DNA of 39,027 nt from Planctomycetota bacterium (GCA_003389325.1 QQVE01000031.1:1-39027), one strand, 5' to 3'. Positions 25,588-34,202 are shown, numbered from the stretch's first letter. Notes: generated by a model not told the origin, from the sequence alone. Numbers and translations are program-made.

Positions 25588-26967
25588 TCAATAGAGTTCG
25601 GCGATCGGCTGGCGGTTGTCGTCGACCAGGTAGCGCGGGCGGCCCGACAGATCGGGAATCTTGACGGTGTTCACGTCGATGCCGAGGTTGCGATACAGCG
25701 TGGCGAAGACTTCCTGCACGTGGACGGGCCGATCGGCCGGTTCGCCGCCGCTCTTATCCGTCTCGCCGATGATGCGCCCGCCCTGCATGCCGCCGCCGGC
25801 CAGCAGCACCGACTGCGTGCCCGGCCAGTGATCGCGTCCGCCTTTGGCGTTGATACGCGGCGTGCGGCCGAACTCGCCCCACACAACGACCGAAACGTGC
25901 TCACTCAGCCCGCGCTGGTGCAGATCGTCGAGTAGCGTATCGATCGCATGATCGAACACGGGCAGGTACTTCTTGGCCAGGTGTTCGATCGAACCTTCGC
26001 GATTGGCGTGCCAGTCCCAGGCGCCGAAGGCCACGCTCACCACGCGCACGCCGGCCTCGACCAGCCGCCGCGCGAGCAGCAGGTGCTCGGCGCTTTGCGG
26101 GGCGCCGCCGAAGCTGGGATCGGTCAGCTGCGTCTTGCCGTAGCGCTCGCGCACGGCCGGGTCTTCGCGGTCGAGATCCATCGCCTCGGCCAGGCGGCTC
26201 GAAGTGAGAATATCGAAAGCCTGCTGCTGAAAGCTGTCGAGCCCCTCGACGCGAACTTGCCGCTGGTAGTTGCTGAAGGCCGCCAGCAGAGCCCGGCGAT
26301 CTTGCAGCCGCGCCAAGTCGACGCCGTTGAGCACCAGGTCGCCCTGCCCTTCGCCGTCGAGCGCAAATGGTGTGTGCCGACGTCCCGTGAAGCCGGGCCA
26401 GGAGATCTTGCCCGACGCGTCGTGGTAGCCGGCGTTGTTGTAGGGCCGGTAGCTCATCTTGGGCCCGGCGTCGACATAGGGCACGATGCCGCCCGGGCCG
26501 GAACCCAAGACGTGCGACGCGACCGAGCCCAGTCCCGGCCAGCCCCCGGCGGGTTCGTTGTCGCCGTCACGTCCGCCGGGCCGGCCCGTGTAGCACTGGT
26601 ACGATTCGTGCCGGTTCTGCATGCCCACCAGCGTACGGACGATCGAGAAGCGATCGGTCCGCGCCGCGAGCTTGGGCATCCACTGGCCGAAAGCCACGCC
26701 GGGGATCCCGGTGCGCACGGTGCCGTAGGGCCCGCGGATCTCGCTGGGCGCCGCGGGCTTGGGGTCGAAGGTCTCGTGCTGCGTCGGACCGCCCGGCAGG
26801 TAAATCATGATCAGCGAGCGGGTCGGCTCGGCCTGGCCCACGGCCTCGGCGCGGAGCAACTTCGGCAGCGAGAGACCGCCGGCGGCCAGCGAGCCGATAC
26901 GCAGGAACTGGCGGCGCGAAATCCCGTCGCAAAATGATCCGCGTCGACTGGAGAGCAGCGTCAGCAT
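25588..26967 (-). CDS. Tat-exported DUF1501 protein
   Basis: The protein has 459 residues. The Tat motif SRRQFL (17-22) is followed by a hydrophobic stretch (RIGSLAAGGLSLPKLL). The rest matches DUF1501, an alkaline-phosphatase/sulfatase-like fold abundant in planctomycetes: MIYLPGGPTQHETFDPKP, CYTGRPGGRDGD, VVVWGEFGRTPRINAKGGRDHWPG and VHVQEVFATLYRNLGIDV. DUF1501 genes usually follow a DUF1549/DUF1553 cytochrome gene; here no such partner is present. The start at 26967 gives the Tat signal; an open frame further upstream is not protein-like. It probably acts in the periplasm on an unknown substrate. Confidence 0.92.
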   Translation of the reverse strand: MLTLLSSRRGSFCDGISRRQFLRIGSLAAGGLSLPKLLRAEAVGQAEPTRSLIMIYLPGGPTQHETFDPKPAAPSEIRGPYGTVRTGIPGVAFGQWMPKLAARTDRFSIVRTLVGMQNRHESYQCYTGRPGGRDGDNEPAGGWPGLGSVASHVLGSGPGGIVPYVDAGPKMSYRPYNNAGYHDASGKISWPGFTGRRHTPFALDGEGQGDLVLNGVDLARLQDRRALLAAFSNYQRQVRVEGLDSFQQQAFDILTSSRLAEAMDLDREDPAVRERYGKTQLTDPSFGGAPQSAEHLLLARRLVEAGVRVVSVAFGAWDWHANREGSIEHLAKKYLPVFDHAIDTLLDDLHQRGLSEHVSVVVWGEFGRTPRINAKGGRDHWPGTQSVLLAGGGMQGGRIIGETDKSGGEPADRPVHVQEVFATLYRNLGIDVNTVKIPDLSGRPRYLVDDNRQPIAELY

Positions 26968-27067
26968 GGCCTGGCTTCGTGGGGCGGGCGTCGTTTTCCC
27001 AACACGTCTGCAGCGCGTGCATTGTCGGCCGATTGCCGGCCAAATGCAATCCGGCGTGCCCCGCCGC

Positions 27068-28261
27068 TTAGGCGTAGAACTGCTCGATCTTGTAGATCCG
27101 CAGCGTGATTTCCGAGTCGCGCTTCCAGGCCGTATCGCGCGAATAGTACGCCACCAGCGCCTCGTCGCCCACAAAGGTCACCGAAGGATACGCCGCGTCG
27201 CGGCCCGCGCGGTTGTCGACGTCGCGGAAGTGAGTCCACGAACGTCCCTCGTCGCGCGAGATGGCGGCCGTCAGCGGGATCCGCGGCCAGTTGCTCTTCG
27301 AGGCCACGTTGTTCCAGATCACCAGCAGATCGCCCGTGGTGGGAATGCGCTTCACGATCGCGGGCGACTCGGGCGAGGCCAGCTCGGACGGCGCGGGCTT
27401 GGTCCAATGGTCGCCGCCGTCCTCGGAGATGCTCGCGTACTGGCAGCGGTTGGTGTTTCGCAACAGGCACAGCAGCCGGCCGTCCTTCAATTCCACAATC
27501 GTCGGCTCGTGGCAGCCGCGGCCCGGCGCGGTCATGCTGTCAACGCTGCGCTTCCAGGTGCGAAAGCCGTCGTCGGAGTAGAACACGAAGGAGTGCAGGT
27601 TGCCGCCGCGATACTTCGTCCCGCCGATGTAGTCCTCGGCAAACGGTCCGTGGGCCGGCAGTAGCACGCGACCGGTCGAAAGCTTCACGGCCCGATCGGC
27701 GTTGTTGCAGTACCAGCCGGGCTCGGAAATCTGCACTTGCTCGCCCCACGTCTGGCCGTTGTCGAGCGACCGGCGCAGGTAGACGTTGCGCGCCGTGGGG
27801 GAATCCCAGCCGACGTAGGTGAACAGGATTTCTTCGTCACTGAGCCGGATCAGGTTCGGATGCTTGACGTTGTGCTGCCAGGTGTTGGGTTGCAGCACCT
27901 GGCGGTCGCCCCAGCTTCGCCCGCGGTCGTGCGACACCATCGAGCTGATTTGGCAGGCCACTTCGTCTCCGGCGCCGGCGTGGCCCTTCTTGCGCACTGG
28001 GTCGTCAGCCGTCGAATAGTACTCGCTCCACACCAGCAGCAGCCGGTCGTCGTCGAGAGGGAAGATGAGTTGATGATCGTGCCGCGGATGCTTGGGCGTC
28101 CAGGGACAGACGATGGCGTCGTGGATCGGCTCCAGCAACGGAGTCTTGGAGTCGTCCGACTCGGCGGCGCGCAACACGCCTGCACCCAGCGCGGCCGTAC
28201 CGAGCGCCGAAGCCAGGAAATCGCGTCGCGAGGGGTAGGATCTTCGGTCGAATACGTTCAT
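27068..28261 (-). CDS. Tat-exported sialidase-family protein
   Basis: The protein has 397 residues. A Tat signal is at 11-33 (SRRDFLASALGTAALGAG). A propeller follows with five Asp boxes: SHDRGRSW (110-117), SLDNGQTW (165-172), SDDGFRTW (229-236), SEDGGDHW (279-286) and SRDEGRSW (335-342). This matches the exo-alpha-sialidase/neuraminidase superfamily. RNTNRCQYASISEDG and SPESPAIVKRIP are typical of the planctomycete group that has GH33-like folds. Substrate and activity are not established. Start ATG 28261 is chosen for the Tat motif; an ATG 12 bp upstream would add four residues. It precedes the DUF1501 gene by 100 bp and may share its transcript. Confidence 0.87.
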   Translation of the reverse strand: MNVFDRRSYPSRRDFLASALGTAALGAGVLRAAESDDSKTPLLEPIHDAIVCPWTPKHPRHDHQLIFPLDDDRLLLVWSEYYSTADDPVRKKGHAGAGDEVACQISSMVSHDRGRSWGDRQVLQPNTWQHNVKHPNLIRLSDEEILFTYVGWDSPTARNVYLRRSLDNGQTWGEQVQISEPGWYCNNADRAVKLSTGRVLLPAHGPFAEDYIGGTKYRGGNLHSFVFYSDDGFRTWKRSVDSMTAPGRGCHEPTIVELKDGRLLCLLRNTNRCQYASISEDGGDHWTKPAPSELASPESPAIVKRIPTTGDLLVIWNNVASKSNWPRIPLTAAISRDEGRSWTHFRDVDNRAGRDAAYPSVTFVGDEALVAYYSRDTAWKRDSEITLRIYKIEQFYA

Positions 28262-28423
28262 GCCCGCCAGCATAGTCGCCGCTACACGCGATTTCCACGA
28301 ACCCTGGCGCCCGCGGCGTGGCACGGCTGTCGGACTATCGTTTCGGTCGCAGCAAGGCGTTAGAATGACGCAGCCCCCATCCATCGCCTTCCGCATCCAT
28401 CCAGCGAGACGAAGGAGCCGCCC

Positions 28424-28912
28424 GTGTTCGATCACGAACTGACCCTCTACGAGTTCAACCTGCGATACCTGCAATGGCTGATGGCGGACATCGACGATGC
28501 CGACCTGGCGAAGCCGCCCTTTCCGGGCGCGAACCCGCCGGTGTGGATTCTGGGGCACCTGGCCATTTGCACCGACTACGCCGCGCGGCTGCTGGGCGGC
28601 CGGCCCGAGTGCCCGCGCGCGTGGCACAAGCAGTTTGCTCCCGGCTCGAACTCGGCGGCGCTCGAGCCCCCGCTGCCGAACAAGGCCGACCTGCTTTCGG
28701 CCATTGAAAAGGGGCACGCCCGGGTGGCCGAGCTGGCGCCCGGCGCTTCGGCCGAGATGATGAGCCAGGAGCACGAAGTCGAGCTGCTCAAGCCGACGGT
28801 GCTCAAGACCAATGGCGACGTGGTGGCGCACCTGATGTGCACGCACCCGGCGTTTCACCTGGCGCAGCTTTCGGCCTGCCGCCGTTCGGCCGGCAAATCC
28901 CCGCTGGTATAG
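28424..28912 (+). CDS. DinB-like metal-dependent four-helix protein
   Basis: The protein has 162 residues. The DinB/YfiT fold is a four-helix bundle with three metal-binding histidines. Here they are probably His45 (WILGHLAICTDYA), His141 and His145 (THPAFHLAQLSACRR). Family members act as metal-dependent thiol transferases or hydrolases, and many are damage-inducible, but the substrate is unknown for this one. Start GTG 28424 is preceded by GAAGGAG at good spacing. It stands alone between divergent and convergent neighbours; TAGAAT at 28361-28366 may be its -10 box. Confidence 0.88.
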   Translation: MFDHELTLYEFNLRYLQWLMADIDDADLAKPPFPGANPPVWILGHLAICTDYAARLLGGRPECPRAWHKQFAPGSNSAALEPPLPNKADLLSAIEKGHARVAELAPGASAEMMSQEHEVELLKPTVLKTNGDVVAHLMCTHPAFHLAQLSACRRSAGKSPLV

Positions 28913-28945
28913 AGGGCCCCGCTGGTTTGAAGGCACTCGGGCGCG

Positions 28946-29425
28946 CTAGGCGTATTTTTGCAGGAACGACGTGACCCGTTGCGGGCTGACGATGCCGATC
29001 AGCTTGTTGCGCACGTTGAGCACCGGCACGTGGCGATAGCCGGCCACGACCATCACGGCCAGGGCGGCCGCGGCCGAGTCGGTTTCGTACACGTAGATCG
29101 GGTCGTCGGTCATTACCTCGCTCACCGGCTTCGAGGCGACCTGGTCGTACTCGAGCGCCACCTTTTTGAGCACGTCGCGATCGGAGAAGACGCCCAGCAA
29201 ATCGCCGTCTTTCTCGACCAATAGGCAAGCGATGTGCAAACCGGCCAGCTTCTTCACCGCGTCGGCCACGGTTGTCTCGGGCGCGATCACCTCGTAGGGC
29301 ACGTGCTCGACGGTAGCCACCGTTTCTTCGCTCAAGGCCTGCTCGAGCCGGTCGGCGTATTTCTTCGGATCGTAGTTGGCCAGCGGATCCTGAAACTCTT
29401 CTTCGGGCTGCGGTTTGTCTGACAT
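28946..29425 (-). CDS. CBS-domain protein (second of tandem pair)
   Basis: The protein has 159 residues. An acidic 40-residue N-terminus precedes a Bateman pair: CBS1 at about 45-95 (VIAPETTVADAVKKLAG, LLGVFSDRDVLKKV) and CBS2 at about 105-155 (SEVMTDDPIYVYETDSA, YRHVPVLNVRNKLIGIVS). CBS pairs bind adenosyl ligands such as AMP, ATP or SAM. No effector domain is fused, so it is likely a stand-alone regulator. Start ATG 29425 lies 2 nt after the stop of a second CBS gene, so both are translated together. Confidence 0.92.
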   Translation of the reverse strand: MSDKPQPEEEFQDPLANYDPKKYADRLEQALSEETVATVEHVPYEVIAPETTVADAVKKLAGLHIACLLVEKDGDLLGVFSDRDVLKKVALEYDQVASKPVSEVMTDDPIYVYETDSAAAALAVMVVAGYRHVPVLNVRNKLIGIVSPQRVTSFLQKYA

Positions 29426-29427
29426 GT

Positions 29428-29898
29428 TCAGGCTCCCTCGCGTTTGTCGCCGACCGACGTGCCGCCGATCCGCTGCACCATGACCTGGCCGGGAAAGTGT
29501 TCGGCCACGTACTCCATCAGACCCTTTTGGCCGGTGAGCCCGATCAGCCGGTCGTTCTCGTCGACGACGCACAGGAAACGGACGTTCTTCAGGTGCAATC
29601 CGTCGAGCACGTCGTGAATCGGATCGGTCGCCCGGACCCACGGCCAGTGTTCGGCCATGTGCTTCGACACGGGCTCGTCGACCACCTTGGGATTCGAAGT
29701 GAGCAACTGCGTGAGCATGCTCTCGGTGAACATGCCCACGGGCTTTTGATCGCTATCGACGACGATCACGCAGCCGAGCCGCTGCGCTCGCATCCGCTCG
29801 ACGGCCTGCCGGATGGTGTCCTCCGGCCCGGCGGTAACCGGTTTGCGCAGAGCGAGCGTCTTGACCGGCTCGTTTCGCAGGTTTTCGTACAACCCCAT
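29428..29898 (-). CDS. CBS-domain protein (first of tandem pair)
   Basis: The protein has 156 residues, starting MGLYENLRNEP at ATG 29898 with GGAAAGG about nine bases upstream. CBS1 is about 20-72 (AGPEDTIRQAVERMRAQ, VVDSDQKPVGMFTES) and CBS2 about 82-135 (ATDPIHDVLDGLHLKNV, VVDENDRLIGLTGQKGLM). It is followed after 2 nt by a second CBS gene. Together they could form a heteromeric Bateman module sensing adenylate energy charge; partners cannot be seen nearby. Confidence 0.92.
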   Translation of the reverse strand: MGLYENLRNEPVKTLALRKPVTAGPEDTIRQAVERMRAQRLGCVIVVDSDQKPVGMFTESMLTQLLTSNPKVVDEPVSKHMAEHWPWVRATDPIHDVLDGLHLKNVRFLCVVDENDRLIGLTGQKGLMEYVAEHFPGQVMVQRIGGTSVGDKREGA

Positions 29899-30092
29899 CC
29901 GTACCCTTTCCGCGTTGTTGAGGGGGAAAATCGCGCCACGCCCGATCCGCCCGTCGAGCCAGCGCCCCCAATCTACCGCAGGGCATACATCCCATCTAGG
30001 GCGCGCGGATACGGGCGCCATGGGCGATATCGGGCCGGGTGTCTACTGCGACCGACCGCCACATCGCGACGGCTGGTGCAGAGTCGGATCGC

Positions 30093-30983
30093 TTACACCC
30101 GCTCGTCCAGCTCGTCGACGAAGCGCTTGGCTTGGGTGAGCGTGTAGTTGCGCTCGTGCACGAGCAGGCGGGCGGCGTCGAGGCGGTCGCCGCGCTTGAC
30201 GAGCTCGAGCACGCGGTCGTCGATCTCGGCGTCGGAAATCTGCGACGAGGCCTTGCGGGTCTCGCCGGCGGGCTCGGCGATCTCGGCATGCTGCGACAAC
30301 TCCGCCAGCGCGCGGCGCAGCGAGGGGACGACGGCGTGATTGTAGCCGCCGCGCCAGGCAATGCGGATCACCTCGGGCGAGGGCAGCGACACCGGAAAGT
30401 GCGTCAGCCGGGCTCGGCTGCGGATGAAACCCAAGAAGACCCTCTCGGGCTGCCTTGTCTGCCGGCCCGCGGCTAGCGCAGCCTCGAACTCGCCCGTCTC
30501 CGGCTGACGCAGCCGGACTTGCAGCGAATCCACTTTGTGGTACTGGCGAGATCGACGCGACTGCACGCTGTACCGCTCCGCGTGCCGGCCGATCTGGGCG
30601 ATTTCGGCGTACGACAACTCGACGACCGCGGGACGGTCGTGCGGGCTTTGGTCGCGATAGCTGCGCAGGTGAATCCACAGCCCGTCGGGGCGAATCCACA
30701 GCAGCCAGTTCGAGGAGCGAAACCGCGATAGCATGTCGCCCCACAGCAGCGGCACAATCAGCAGCGCGAACAGGCCGAAGGGGATGCCTAGCCAAGGGAT
30801 GCCGGCAGCGTAGCCAAAGCCCACCGGACAGGCGAACGCGGCGCTGAATACCGCGAAGGTGACGATGCCATACACCCGGCCCTGCCGACACACCAGGCCG
30901 CTGCCATCGGGCACAACGTCGCAGGAACGGTGCAGCTTCACGAGTCGGGGCCCCTGTGTCCGCGGCGGGCGACTGACGGTCAA
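30093..30983 (-). CDS. two-helix membrane protein with bL12-like C-terminal segment
   Basis: The protein has 296 residues and I know no family for the whole. Two membrane segments lie at about 38-58 and 60-83. A cytoplasmic part follows with a PH-like look (LLWIRPDGLWIHLRSY, VVELSYAEIAQIGRH). The last 45 residues, with ELVKRGDRLDAARLLVHE and LTQAKRFVDEL, resemble the ribosomal bL12 C-terminal helix-turn pattern (ExGxKixAIKxxRexTGLxLxEAKxxVE), a module reused in other proteins for protein contacts. The start is unsure: TTG 30983 or GTG 30941; neither has a strong Shine-Dalgarno. It lies divergently to lpxD. Confidence 0.65.
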   Translation of the reverse strand: MTVSRPPRTQGPRLVKLHRSCDVVPDGSGLVCRQGRVYGIVTFAVFSAAFACPVGFGYAAGIPWLGIPFGLFALLIVPLLWGDMLSRFRSSNWLLWIRPDGLWIHLRSYRDQSPHDRPAVVELSYAEIAQIGRHAERYSVQSRRSRQYHKVDSLQVRLRQPETGEFEAALAAGRQTRQPERVFLGFIRSRARLTHFPVSLPSPEVIRIAWRGGYNHAVVPSLRRALAELSQHAEIAEPAGETRKASSQISDAEIDDRVLELVKRGDRLDAARLLVHERNYTLTQAKRFVDELDERV

Positions 30984-31115
30984 TGGTATCGCATTGCAAA
31001 GCTAGCATGCCGCACCGATCTTGTTCCAATCCGACTAGCGCGTTAGATTTCCGTCCCCTCAACTACTCTGAGGCAGACTGCCGGCGGCACTTCAGCACGG
31101 AAAGGATTCCGATCT

Positions 31116-32183
31116 ATGCCGACCACCCTTTCGGCATTGGCCCAACTCGTAAACGGCGAAGTCGTGGGCGACCCCTCGATCGAAATCGAGGACGCCGCCA
31201 CGCTGCTCGACGCCGGACCGCAAGACATCACGCTGGTCGACCGCAACGCCAAGCCCGGCTCGCTGGCCACTGCCCAGGCCCGGGCGGTTGTCGTGCCGCG
31301 AGGCTTTCCGAGCGAAGAGCTGACGCTGCCGGCCATCGTGGTCGAGGACGAGCATCCGGCGTTCACGACGCTGGTCATGCACTTTCGCCCGCCGCGCCGC
31401 ACGCAGCGCGTGGGGATCAGCCCGCAGGCACAGGTCGATCCCACGGCACGGCTGGCCGCCGACGTCGAAGTCGAGGCCGGCGCCACGGTCGGACCCCACG
31501 TCGAGATCGGACCCGGCTCGACGATTCGCTCCGGCGCCCGGGTGATGGCCGGCTGCCGCCTAGGGCGCGACGTGACGATCCATCCCAACGCCGTGCTCTA
31601 CGACGACACGCGCGTGGGCGACCGCAGCGTGATCCACGCCAACGTGGTGCTCGGCTGCCACGGCTTCGGCTACCGCGTGTTCGAGGGCAACAATCTACCC
31701 ACGGCGCAACTCGGCTGGGTCGAAGTCGGCGTCGACTGCGAGATCGGCTCGTGCAGCACGGTCGACCGCGGCACCTATGGTCCCACGCTGATCGGCGACG
31801 GCACGAAGATCGACAACCTGGTGATGATCGCCCACAACTGCCGCATCGGCCGGCACAACATGATTTGCTCGCAGGTCGGCGTGGCCGGCAGCACGATCAC
31901 CGGCGACTACGTCGTGATGGCCGGCCAGGTGGGCGTGCGCGACCACGTGCGTATCGGCGAGCGGGCCGTGCTGGCCGCCAAGGCCGGCGTCAGTTGCGAC
32001 GTGCCGGATGGGGCCCACATGCTGGGCATCCCGGCCATTCGCGAGCGCGAGCAGAAGATACAGTTCGCCGCCATTTCCAAGCTGCCGGAAATGCGCCGCC
32101 AGTTGCGCCGTTTGCAGCGCACGCTCGACGAGATGGCCAAGCGTCAGGAGTCGTCCCCCGCGCCGAAACCTCACGCGGCCTGA
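31116..32183 (+). CDS. lpxD: UDP-3-O-acylglucosamine N-acyltransferase
   Basis: The protein has 355 residues. LpxD adds the second, amide-linked acyl chain in lipid A synthesis. It has an N-terminal uridine-binding domain (1-95), then a left-handed beta-helix of hexapeptide repeats (about 100-300), and a C-terminal helical extension. The catalytic His is at 240 in MIAHNCRIG, the position of E. coli His239. STVDRGTYG and GQVGVRDHVRIG are family motifs. GGAAAGGA lies at good spacing before ATG 31116. It is followed by lpxI after 38 bp, and def lies further on. The presence supports an outer membrane with lipid A in this organism. Confidence 0.96.
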   Translation: MPTTLSALAQLVNGEVVGDPSIEIEDAATLLDAGPQDITLVDRNAKPGSLATAQARAVVVPRGFPSEELTLPAIVVEDEHPAFTTLVMHFRPPRRTQRVGISPQAQVDPTARLAADVEVEAGATVGPHVEIGPGSTIRSGARVMAGCRLGRDVTIHPNAVLYDDTRVGDRSVIHANVVLGCHGFGYRVFEGNNLPTAQLGWVEVGVDCEIGSCSTVDRGTYGPTLIGDGTKIDNLVMIAHNCRIGRHNMICSQVGVAGSTITGDYVVMAGQVGVRDHVRIGERAVLAAKAGVSCDVPDGAHMLGIPAIREREQKIQFAAISKLPEMRRQLRRLQRTLDEMAKRQESSPAPKPHAA

Positions 32184-32221
32184 TCCTCTCTGTGCGGAAC
32201 TCTCTGACGATGGAGCCACGG

Positions 32222-33118
32222 ATGACGTCGCCGCAGGTGCCCTCGAAGGTCGGCCTGATCGCCGGCTGGGGACGCTACCCGATGGTCGTGGCCGAGGCGC
32301 TCGTGCGGCAGGGCATCGGCGTCTACGGCCTGGGCATTCGCGATCACTGCGACCCGGACCTGGCGAAGCTCTGCCAGGAGTTCGACTGGATCGGGCTGGG
32401 GCAGATCGGCAAGGTCGTTCGTTTCTTTCGCCGCCACGGCGTGACCGAGGCCACCATGGCCGGCAAGGTACACAAGGTGCGGCTGTTCACGCGCTGGGCC
32501 TGGCTGCACCATCTGCCCGACTGGCGCGGCCTGCTGACCTACTATCCGCACTTCATCTCGCGCAGCCGCACCACGCAGGACGACAGCCTGCTGGGCACGA
32601 TCGTCGGCAGCTTCGGCCGCGCCGGCATCACGATGAAGCCGGCCACCGACTTCGCCCCGGAGCTGCTTGTGAAACTCGCCTGCCTCACCAGCCGGCGGCC
32701 CAACGCCGCGCAGCAGCAAGACATCGACTTCGGTTGGAAGCTGGCCAAGGAAATGGGCCGGCTCGACATCGGCCAGTCGGTGGCCGTGAAGAACCGCTCG
32801 CCCCTGGCGATCGAAGCCATCGAGGGCACCGACGAGTGCATCCGCCGCGCAGGGGCCCTGTGTGCCGCGGGCGGTTTCGTCCTCGTGAAAGTGGCCAAGC
32901 CGCAACAGGACATGCGGTTCGACGTGCCCACCATCGGCATCGGCACGCTCGAAACGCTGGCCGACGCCGGCGGCAAGGTGCTGGCCGTCGAAGCCGGCCG
33001 CACCATCATCATCGACGAGCCCCGCGTCATCGAGTTCGCCAACCAGCGCAAGCTGGTCGTCGTGGCGCTGGACGAAGCCAGCCGCGGCGCGCTCGCGCCC
33101 GAGCGGATGGCCGGCTAG
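32222..33118 (+). CDS. lpxI: UDP-2,3-diacylglucosamine pyrophosphatase LpxI
   Basis: The protein has 298 residues. LpxI (DUF1009) hydrolyses UDP-2,3-diacylglucosamine to lipid X and replaces LpxH in many bacteria. Motifs: GLIAGWGRYPMVVAEA near the N-terminus, MAGKVHKVRLF, the DDSLLG stretch, SVAVKNRSPLAIEAIEGTDE and VLVKVAKPQQDMRFDVPTIG. The start ATG 32222 has GGAG six bases upstream; an ATG at 32210 is the alternative. It follows lpxD by 38 bp on the same strand, fitting a lipid A operon. lpxA, lpxB and lpxC are not in the window. Confidence 0.93.
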   Translation: MTSPQVPSKVGLIAGWGRYPMVVAEALVRQGIGVYGLGIRDHCDPDLAKLCQEFDWIGLGQIGKVVRFFRRHGVTEATMAGKVHKVRLFTRWAWLHHLPDWRGLLTYYPHFISRSRTTQDDSLLGTIVGSFGRAGITMKPATDFAPELLVKLACLTSRRPNAAQQQDIDFGWKLAKEMGRLDIGQSVAVKNRSPLAIEAIEGTDECIRRAGALCAAGGFVLVKVAKPQQDMRFDVPTIGIGTLETLADAGGKVLAVEAGRTIIIDEPRVIEFANQRKLVVVALDEASRGALAPERMAG

Positions 33119-33263
33119 GCGTTCGGATTTCGCTGCTTTCGATGCCCAGCTTCAAGCCGAGGGGCCCCCTCGCCTGGCGCGACGACTCTGCTAGGATAGA
33201 GAAAGAGCCATCCTGGCCGGGAAACCTCCCGGCACGCAGAGTCTTTCGCTGGAGGACAGCGTC

Positions 33264-33878
33264 TTGTCCACCCCGCTTTCCGTCGAGCCGTCGTCGCTTC
33301 GCATCGTTCAGTACCCGCACCCCACGCTGCGCCACGTGTCCAAGCCGCTGCGGCGGGTCGACCCGGAGCTGCGGGCGATCGTGCGGAGCATGTTCGAGTT
33401 GATGTACGCGGCAAGCGGCGTGGGGTTGGCGGCCAACCAGGTCGACCTGCCCTACCGGCTGTTCGTGATCAACACGAAGTCCGACCCCGAGGCGGTCGAG
33501 GACGAGCACGTGTTCATCAACCCCGTGATCACCAGCCGCAAGGGCATGGCCGAGGCCGAAGAGGGCTGCCTCAGCCTGCCGGGCATCTACGGCCAGGTGA
33601 AGCGGCCCGAGCGCGTGACGCTCAACGCTTTCAACCTCTCCGGCGAGGAACTCAACTTGCAGCTCGAGGGCCTGTTTGCCCGAGCCGTGCAGCACGAGCT
33701 CGACCATCTGGACGGCATCCTGTTCATCGACCGCTTGAGCCCCACCGGCGAGATGGCCGTAAAGGAAGCCGTTGAAGATTTCGAATCGCAGTTCGCCGGC
33801 CAGCGCGAGCGCGGCGAAATCCCCGACGACGAGACGATCGCCAAGCGCCTCACCGAACTCGAGAAGCTGCGCACGTAA
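33264..33878 (+). CDS. def: peptide deformylase
   Basis: The protein has 204 residues. The enzyme removes the formyl group from new N-termini using a metal. The three family motifs are present: GVGLAANQ (52-59), EGCLSLPG (100-107, metal ligand Cys102) and QHELDHLDG (143-151, ligands His144 and His148). The start is TTG 33264, supported by GGAGGA seven bases upstream and by the fit of the N-terminus; rare starts recur in this window. It is followed by 324 bp of repeats and not by fmt, which is the more common partner. Confidence 0.95.
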   Translation: MSTPLSVEPSSLRIVQYPHPTLRHVSKPLRRVDPELRAIVRSMFELMYAASGVGLAANQVDLPYRLFVINTKSDPEAVEDEHVFINPVITSRKGMAEAEEGCLSLPGIYGQVKRPERVTLNAFNLSGEELNLQLEGLFARAVQHELDHLDGILFIDRLSPTGEMAVKEAVEDFESQFAGQRERGEIPDDETIAKRLTELEKLRT

Positions 33879-33935
33879 AGCGTCGCCGTTCGTTAGCCCC
33901 AGCGAGTGCGCGCGCCCAGGGTGTTCCGCCAAGTC

Positions 33936-33960
33936 ACCAGCCCGAAGCGCCAGCGAGGGT
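33936..33960 (+). repeat. left arm of 25-bp inverted repeat
   Basis: ACCAGCCCGAAGCGCCAG... reads as the reverse complement of 34140-34164 except at one base. The family is known from planctomycete intergenic regions; the function is not known. Confidence 0.75.
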
Positions 33961-34048
33961 GCTTCGTCGATTCTTGGACGACGGCACAATCGACCTAGTA
34001 TCAACTACGCTTAGTTGTCGGGTACAAGAACCGTGCGATCGTGGGTGC

Positions 34049-34091
34049 CATGCTCACGCTCGCGTGAGCATGCTTGCGGAGCGCAAGCATG
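34049..34091. repeat. two chained hairpins sharing CATG
   Basis: CATGCTCACGC-TC-GCGTGAGCATG (34049-34072) is an 11-bp perfect stem. CATGCTTGCG-GAG-CGCAAGCATG (34069-34091) is a 10-bp perfect stem. They share the central CATG, so only one can form fully at a time. This is typical of REP-type elements, and it could also terminate transcripts from def and the convergent gene. Confidence 0.8.
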
Positions 34092-34139
34092 TCGACCTGA
34101 CCAATTGACGTAGTTGGTCTACTAGGGCGCTATCAAACG

Positions 34140-34164
34140 ACCCTCGCTCGCGCTTCGGGCTGGT
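34140..34164 (-). repeat. right arm of 25-bp inverted repeat
   Basis: ACCCTCGCTCGCGCTTCGGG... pairs with 33936-33960 at 24 of 25 positions. The distance between the outer ends is 229 bp. Confidence 0.75.
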
Positions 34165-34202
34165 ATTCGCGACGCGTAGCATGTGCGCGGGAGCGTGCGC
34201 GG

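Larger units (their letters stand above)
33879..34202. repeat. gene-free island of inverted repeats
   Basis: Two 25-bp arms (33936-33960 and 34140-34164) are inverted copies with one mismatch (24 of 25). They carry the CCCGAAGCG...CGAGGG word seen as intergenic dispersed repeat in planctomycetes. Between the arms are two chained perfect hairpins (34049-34091). I see no gene. It may be a REP-like or MITE-like element. Confidence 0.7.

Noticed and set aside
30983..32221. Upstream in-frame extension of lpxI across lpxD
   Set aside because: It overlaps the whole of lpxD with Arg-rich sequence; the LpxI family begins near 32222.
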